A DNA stretch of 64,000 bases from Thermomicrobiales bacterium (GTDB lineage Bacteria; Chloroflexota; Chloroflexia; Thermomicrobiales; CFX8): positions 372,001-436,000 of the forward strand of contig JBAOIG010000003.1 in NCBI GenBank assembly GCA_037045155.1, written 5' to 3'. The notes beneath the pieces were generated by a model, which saw only the letters and a list, made by a program, of their open reading frames with translations, made no database searches and was not told the origin of the DNA. The translations under genes and the position numbers were made by a program. Below, piece by piece: positions 61,594 through 64,000 of this stretch; the first letter of the stretch is position 1; every line of letters begins with the position of its first letter.

Positions 61594-62455
61594 AGGTCTG
61601 ATATCCAGTCACTTGCTCGCCGTTGACGTAGAAGGTAGGCGTCGAATTGACCCCGAGCTTGATCGCCTCGTCGTAGCTCGCTCGCACCGCGTCGAGGTGG
61701 GTGTCATTCTTCAGGCAGGATGAGAATGTCGCGCTGTCCAGGCCGATCTGCTCTGCCATCTGAGTAAGGCGATCTTGTGTAAACGCGCCCTGATTCTCAC
61801 CATTGTGGTTGGCGAAGATCGTCTTGTGCATGGTGTAGCCCTGGCCCTGGTCCATCGCGCACCGCGCTGCCTCGGCTGCTCGCACTGACTCGCGCCCCGT
61901 GCCATTGCGGAAGTACTGGTCGAGGAATGGGAAATCGCGAAACTCGAGATAGACCTTGCCGGTATTGACATACTGCTCGACGAGCTTCGGCTCTTCGTTA
62001 TTCGACCACTCGGCGCAAACCGGGCACTGGTAGTCGAACCACTCCTGGATCTTGACTGGCGCGTTCGGATCGCCGATGGCCAGAACCCCACTGCCCTGCT
62101 GACCGGCAGCAGGCGAGCCTTCCGGCGATGCGTTCGGCGACGCGACGGAGCCGGATGAGCCCGGCGTCGCAACATCCGTGATCCCCGTCGGAACGACGAT
62201 CGGAGTGTCGATGCCTTTGTCACGGAACGTGTTCACCAGAACAAGCGTGACAACGACGAGAATGGCGACAAGTGCCCCGCCGCCAATGAACATCATGCGT
62301 CGTCGCTTTTTCGCCTGTTCGGCCTGGATCGCGCGCTGAGCGCGGCGCGATTGCGCGCGCGTCTCGGCGTTCGCCCCGTTTTCGGCCTGCGGCCGAGTCT
62401 TGCCCTTGCTGCTTCTGCGTTTCGGAGTGTTTGACGACACGGCGGACGGTCTCAC
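61550..62455 (-). CDS. membrane-anchored DsbA-family thiol-disulfide oxidoreductase
   Basis: The 301-residue product has a basic cytoplasmic tail, one transmembrane helix (about residues 54-75, MMFIGGGALVAILVVVTLVL), a flexible Ser/Pro/Gly linker, and an outer thioredoxin-fold domain. That domain has the C-x-x-C of DYQCPVCAEW and the cis-Pro in STPTFYVNG. It introduces disulfides in exported proteins and would be reoxidised by the VKOR encoded next. The start is uncertain (GTG at 62455 or 62440). Confidence 0.9.
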   Translation of the reverse strand: MRPSAVSSNTPKRRSSKGKTRPQAENGANAETRAQSRRAQRAIQAEQAKKRRRMMFIGGGALVAILVVVTLVLVNTFRDKGIDTPIVVPTGITDVATPGSSGSVASPNASPEGSPAAGQQGSGVLAIGDPNAPVKIQEWFDYQCPVCAEWSNNEEPKLVEQYVNTGKVYLEFRDFPFLDQYFRNGTGRESVRAAEAARCAMDQGQGYTMHKTIFANHNGENQGAFTQDRLTQMAEQIGLDSATFSSCLKNDTHLDAVRASYDEAIKLGVNSTPTFYVNGEQVTGYQTFEQLQQRIDAELSK

Positions 62456-62582
62456 CCTTCATCAGCCCGGCTGCGCCCTGCAGAGAATCGCGTCTCGCAA
62501 CGTTATCAACGTCCGAGTGAACACGAGCTCCGTGGCCGCGCGGTCAACGGTCGCCTATAGTCAGGCTCACTGAAGGAGGAGT

Positions 62583-63533
62583 ATGCCAAAACGAGCGATA
62601 ACAGGTGGTGTTGTTGGCGTGTTCTTTCTTGGCGTCGCCGTCTGGGCCTACGCGCGGCATGTCGCGCCGCGCTGGCTGGAAGCAGTGCGGTTGCGCGTGG
62701 CGGTCCCGGCGCTCCCATCCGATTGGGAGGGTGTGCGAATTGCGCACCTGACGGACTTCCATGCCGGCGGGCGTGGTGTGCGTCTTGACATGCTCTGGCG
62801 CGCTCGCCGGATCGCCGAGGCGTTCGGCCCCGACATCATCGCTCTCACTGGGGATTTCTACGATCGCGGCCGGCCAGTGCCCGACGGTGGACTCTTCGTC
62901 GGGTGGCCAGATTCCGCGGTTGTCGTCGGTGTTCTCGGTAACCACGACAATCGAGGGAGCGCGGAAGACCAGAAGACTTTGCGTGAGCGGCTTGCCGCTG
63001 GCGGCGTTCACGTCCTCAAGAATGATGCGGTCGTGATCCCTCTGCGCGAACGATGCGCGTGGATCGTCGGGGTTGACGATCCGTTCACCTTTCGAGCGGA
63101 TATCACGACGGCGATCACAGCGATGCCGAGCAATGCGGAGGCGCTGTTGCTTCTCGCCCATTCGCCAGCTATCGCGAACGATCTCCCGATTGGTCGCGCG
63201 CGACTTGTTTTCAGCGGGCACACACACGGTGGGCAGATCCGAGTGCTGCCATCGGGCCGTGTGCCGTTCGCCGGCATGCTGCGGCGAATGGCGCACGAGC
63301 AGCCGGGCAACGATCCCGTGTTCTACCGTGGTGTCCGCTGGCTTCGAGGCAGCCTGGTTGTCGTCTCGAACGGCCTCGGGATGTCGGAGCTGCCGCTCCG
63401 GTTTCTGACTCGGCCGCAGGTCGTGTTGATCGAGATTGTCCGCGGACCGGAGAATGGGGCGTCTTGTGACGAAGCGGCGCGCTACGTGACGCGGCTGGAC
63501 CCACCGTCAAGGCTGCTGCGCTGGCTGTCCTGA
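62583..63533 (+). CDS. metallophosphoesterase (YkuE/YaeI-like)
   Basis: The 316-residue product starts with one helix (ITGGVVGVFFLGVAVWAYA), so it is probably anchored and faces outward. The dinuclear site is clear: HLTDFHAGG (Asp and His), ALTGDFYDRG, GVLGNHDNRG, LLAHSP, and GHTHGGQIRV. This is the calcineurin-like order of the YkuE/LpxH-like lipid-linked phosphoesterases; no YkuE tat signal is seen. ATG at 62583 with AAGGAGGAG. Confidence 0.9.
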   Translation: MPKRAITGGVVGVFFLGVAVWAYARHVAPRWLEAVRLRVAVPALPSDWEGVRIAHLTDFHAGGRGVRLDMLWRARRIAEAFGPDIIALTGDFYDRGRPVPDGGLFVGWPDSAVVVGVLGNHDNRGSAEDQKTLRERLAAGGVHVLKNDAVVIPLRERCAWIVGVDDPFTFRADITTAITAMPSNAEALLLLAHSPAIANDLPIGRARLVFSGHTHGGQIRVLPSGRVPFAGMLRRMAHEQPGNDPVFYRGVRWLRGSLVVVSNGLGMSELPLRFLTRPQVVLIEIVRGPENGASCDEAARYVTRLDPPSRLLRWLS

Positions 63534-63577
63534 GCGTCGCGCGAGTCACCACAGAGATCGCTCGCTACGGGGGTGGG

Positions 63578-64000
63578 CTAGTTGACGCGCGCGACGAGCG
63601 CATCGACGAGCACCTCGAGCTTCCTGCGGGCGTCGTTGTCGGGTAGCGACCCCCTGAGTAGCTCGAGTGCCTGGTCGTGCCAACCCTGCACTCGATCCTG
63701 CACCGCCGCCTCAATGTCATGTTTCGCGAGCATGGTGACGATCCGTTCGATGCCGGCATGGCTGATTTCATCCTGCGCGTAGAGCGCGTCGATCTCCTCC
63801 AGCTCATCGGGTGATGCGCACTCACGAAGCAGAAGGATTGGCAACGACTTCTTTCGACGGCGAATATCATCAGCCCGCGCCTTGCCGGTCTGCGAAGTCG
63901 CGCCCCAGATGCCGAGGATGTCGTCGCGGAGCTGGAAGCCGATGCCAAGCGCGAAACCCGCGTCTCCAGCCAATCGTGATTGCTCCGCAGTTGCCCCGGC
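63578..64000 (-). CDS. polyprenyl synthetase, C-terminal part (starts beyond window edge)
   Basis: The visible 140 residues hold the second Asp-rich region of trans-isoprenyl diphosphate synthases: GIGFQLRDDILGIWG, then TGKARADDIRRRKKSLPILL. The DD pair binds Mg and diphosphate. The usual third Asp is replaced by Gly. The first DDxxD motif is outside the window. Products use isopentenyl diphosphate from the MEP pathway that starts with dxs. Which chain length it makes cannot be told. Confidence 0.9.
   Translation of the reverse strand, partial: AGATAEQSRLAGDAGFALGIGFQLRDDILGIWGATSQTGKARADDIRRRKKSLPILLLRECASPDELEEIDALYAQDEISHAGIERIVTMLAKHDIEAAVQDRVQGWHDQALELLRGSLPDNDARRKLEVLVDALVARVN

Overview
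The window looks like a chromosomal segment of a high-GC, Gram-positive-like member of the Chloroflexota, most plausibly class Thermomicrobia (relatives of Sphaerobacter, Thermomicrobium and Nitrolancea). This is an inference from gene content: a T-box riboswitch, an archaeal-type AspRS, an Agl23-type glycosyltransferase next to a glycosyltransferase/NHL fusion, a ba3-like heme-copper oxidase, a VKOR/DsbA pair and the MEP pathway. No phage, transposon, rRNA or CRISPR array was seen. Genes are dense and mostly in short operons; many start with GTG or TTG behind strong GGAGG-type ribosome binding sites.

Layout. 0-4 kb: edge of a membrane protein gene, a small one-helix protein, and an aspS-proS tandem (minus) behind an Asp-specific T-box. 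4-8.7 kb: an M20-like protein that has lost its metal ligands, a glyoxalase-fold protein, a lipoprotein and a class II-type histone deacetylase homologue. 8.7-13.1 kb (minus): frameshifted rsmG, dxs and a gamma-glutamyltransferase-like gene. 13.2-21.4 kb (plus): a lone molybdopterin oxidoreductase, an ECF sigma/anti-sigma pair, an ABC exporter pair and two metallo-beta-lactamase-fold hydrolases. 21.5-30.8 kb: aldehyde dehydrogenase, YciI-like protein, greA, an HD/YbaK fusion, a cysteine-less redoxin, and a divergent set of amino-acid/peptide catabolism genes ending in a DUF503 gene and a perfect 16-bp terminator.

30.8-34.5 kb (minus) is a terminal-oxidase cluster: ctaG, a 56-aa one-helix subunit, a CuA subunit II and a ba3-like subunit I in which the active-site Tyr is replaced by Gln. 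34.6-39.8 kb carries two giant membrane glycosyltransferase-like proteins, one fused to an NHL beta-propeller. 40-45.1 kb: a PEP synthase/PPDK regulatory protein, a PRC-barrel protein, several small proteins, an M20D amidohydrolase, a variant aminoglycoside-phosphotransferase-like protein and tRNA-Glu(CUC). 45.3-50.9 kb: BKACE (DUF849) and M81 genes, pckA, thiO. 51.1-55.8 kb: rplU-rpmA-rpmE and hemCDB, fired from divergent promoters with near-consensus boxes. 55.9-64 kb: aldo/keto reductase, CMD-type protein, MFS transporter, recJ interrupted by a +1 frame change at UGA-C, an MntR-like regulator, a VKOR/DsbA disulfide pair, a metallophosphoesterase and the C-terminal part of a polyprenyl synthase.

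Most of the window is ordinary housekeeping. The items most worth a second look are the Tyr-to-Gln heme-copper oxidase, the HD-YbaK fusion, the recJ frame change at UGA-C behind a Shine-Dalgarno-like GGAGG, the metal-ligand-free M20 protein and the phosphotransferase with an altered Brenner motif.
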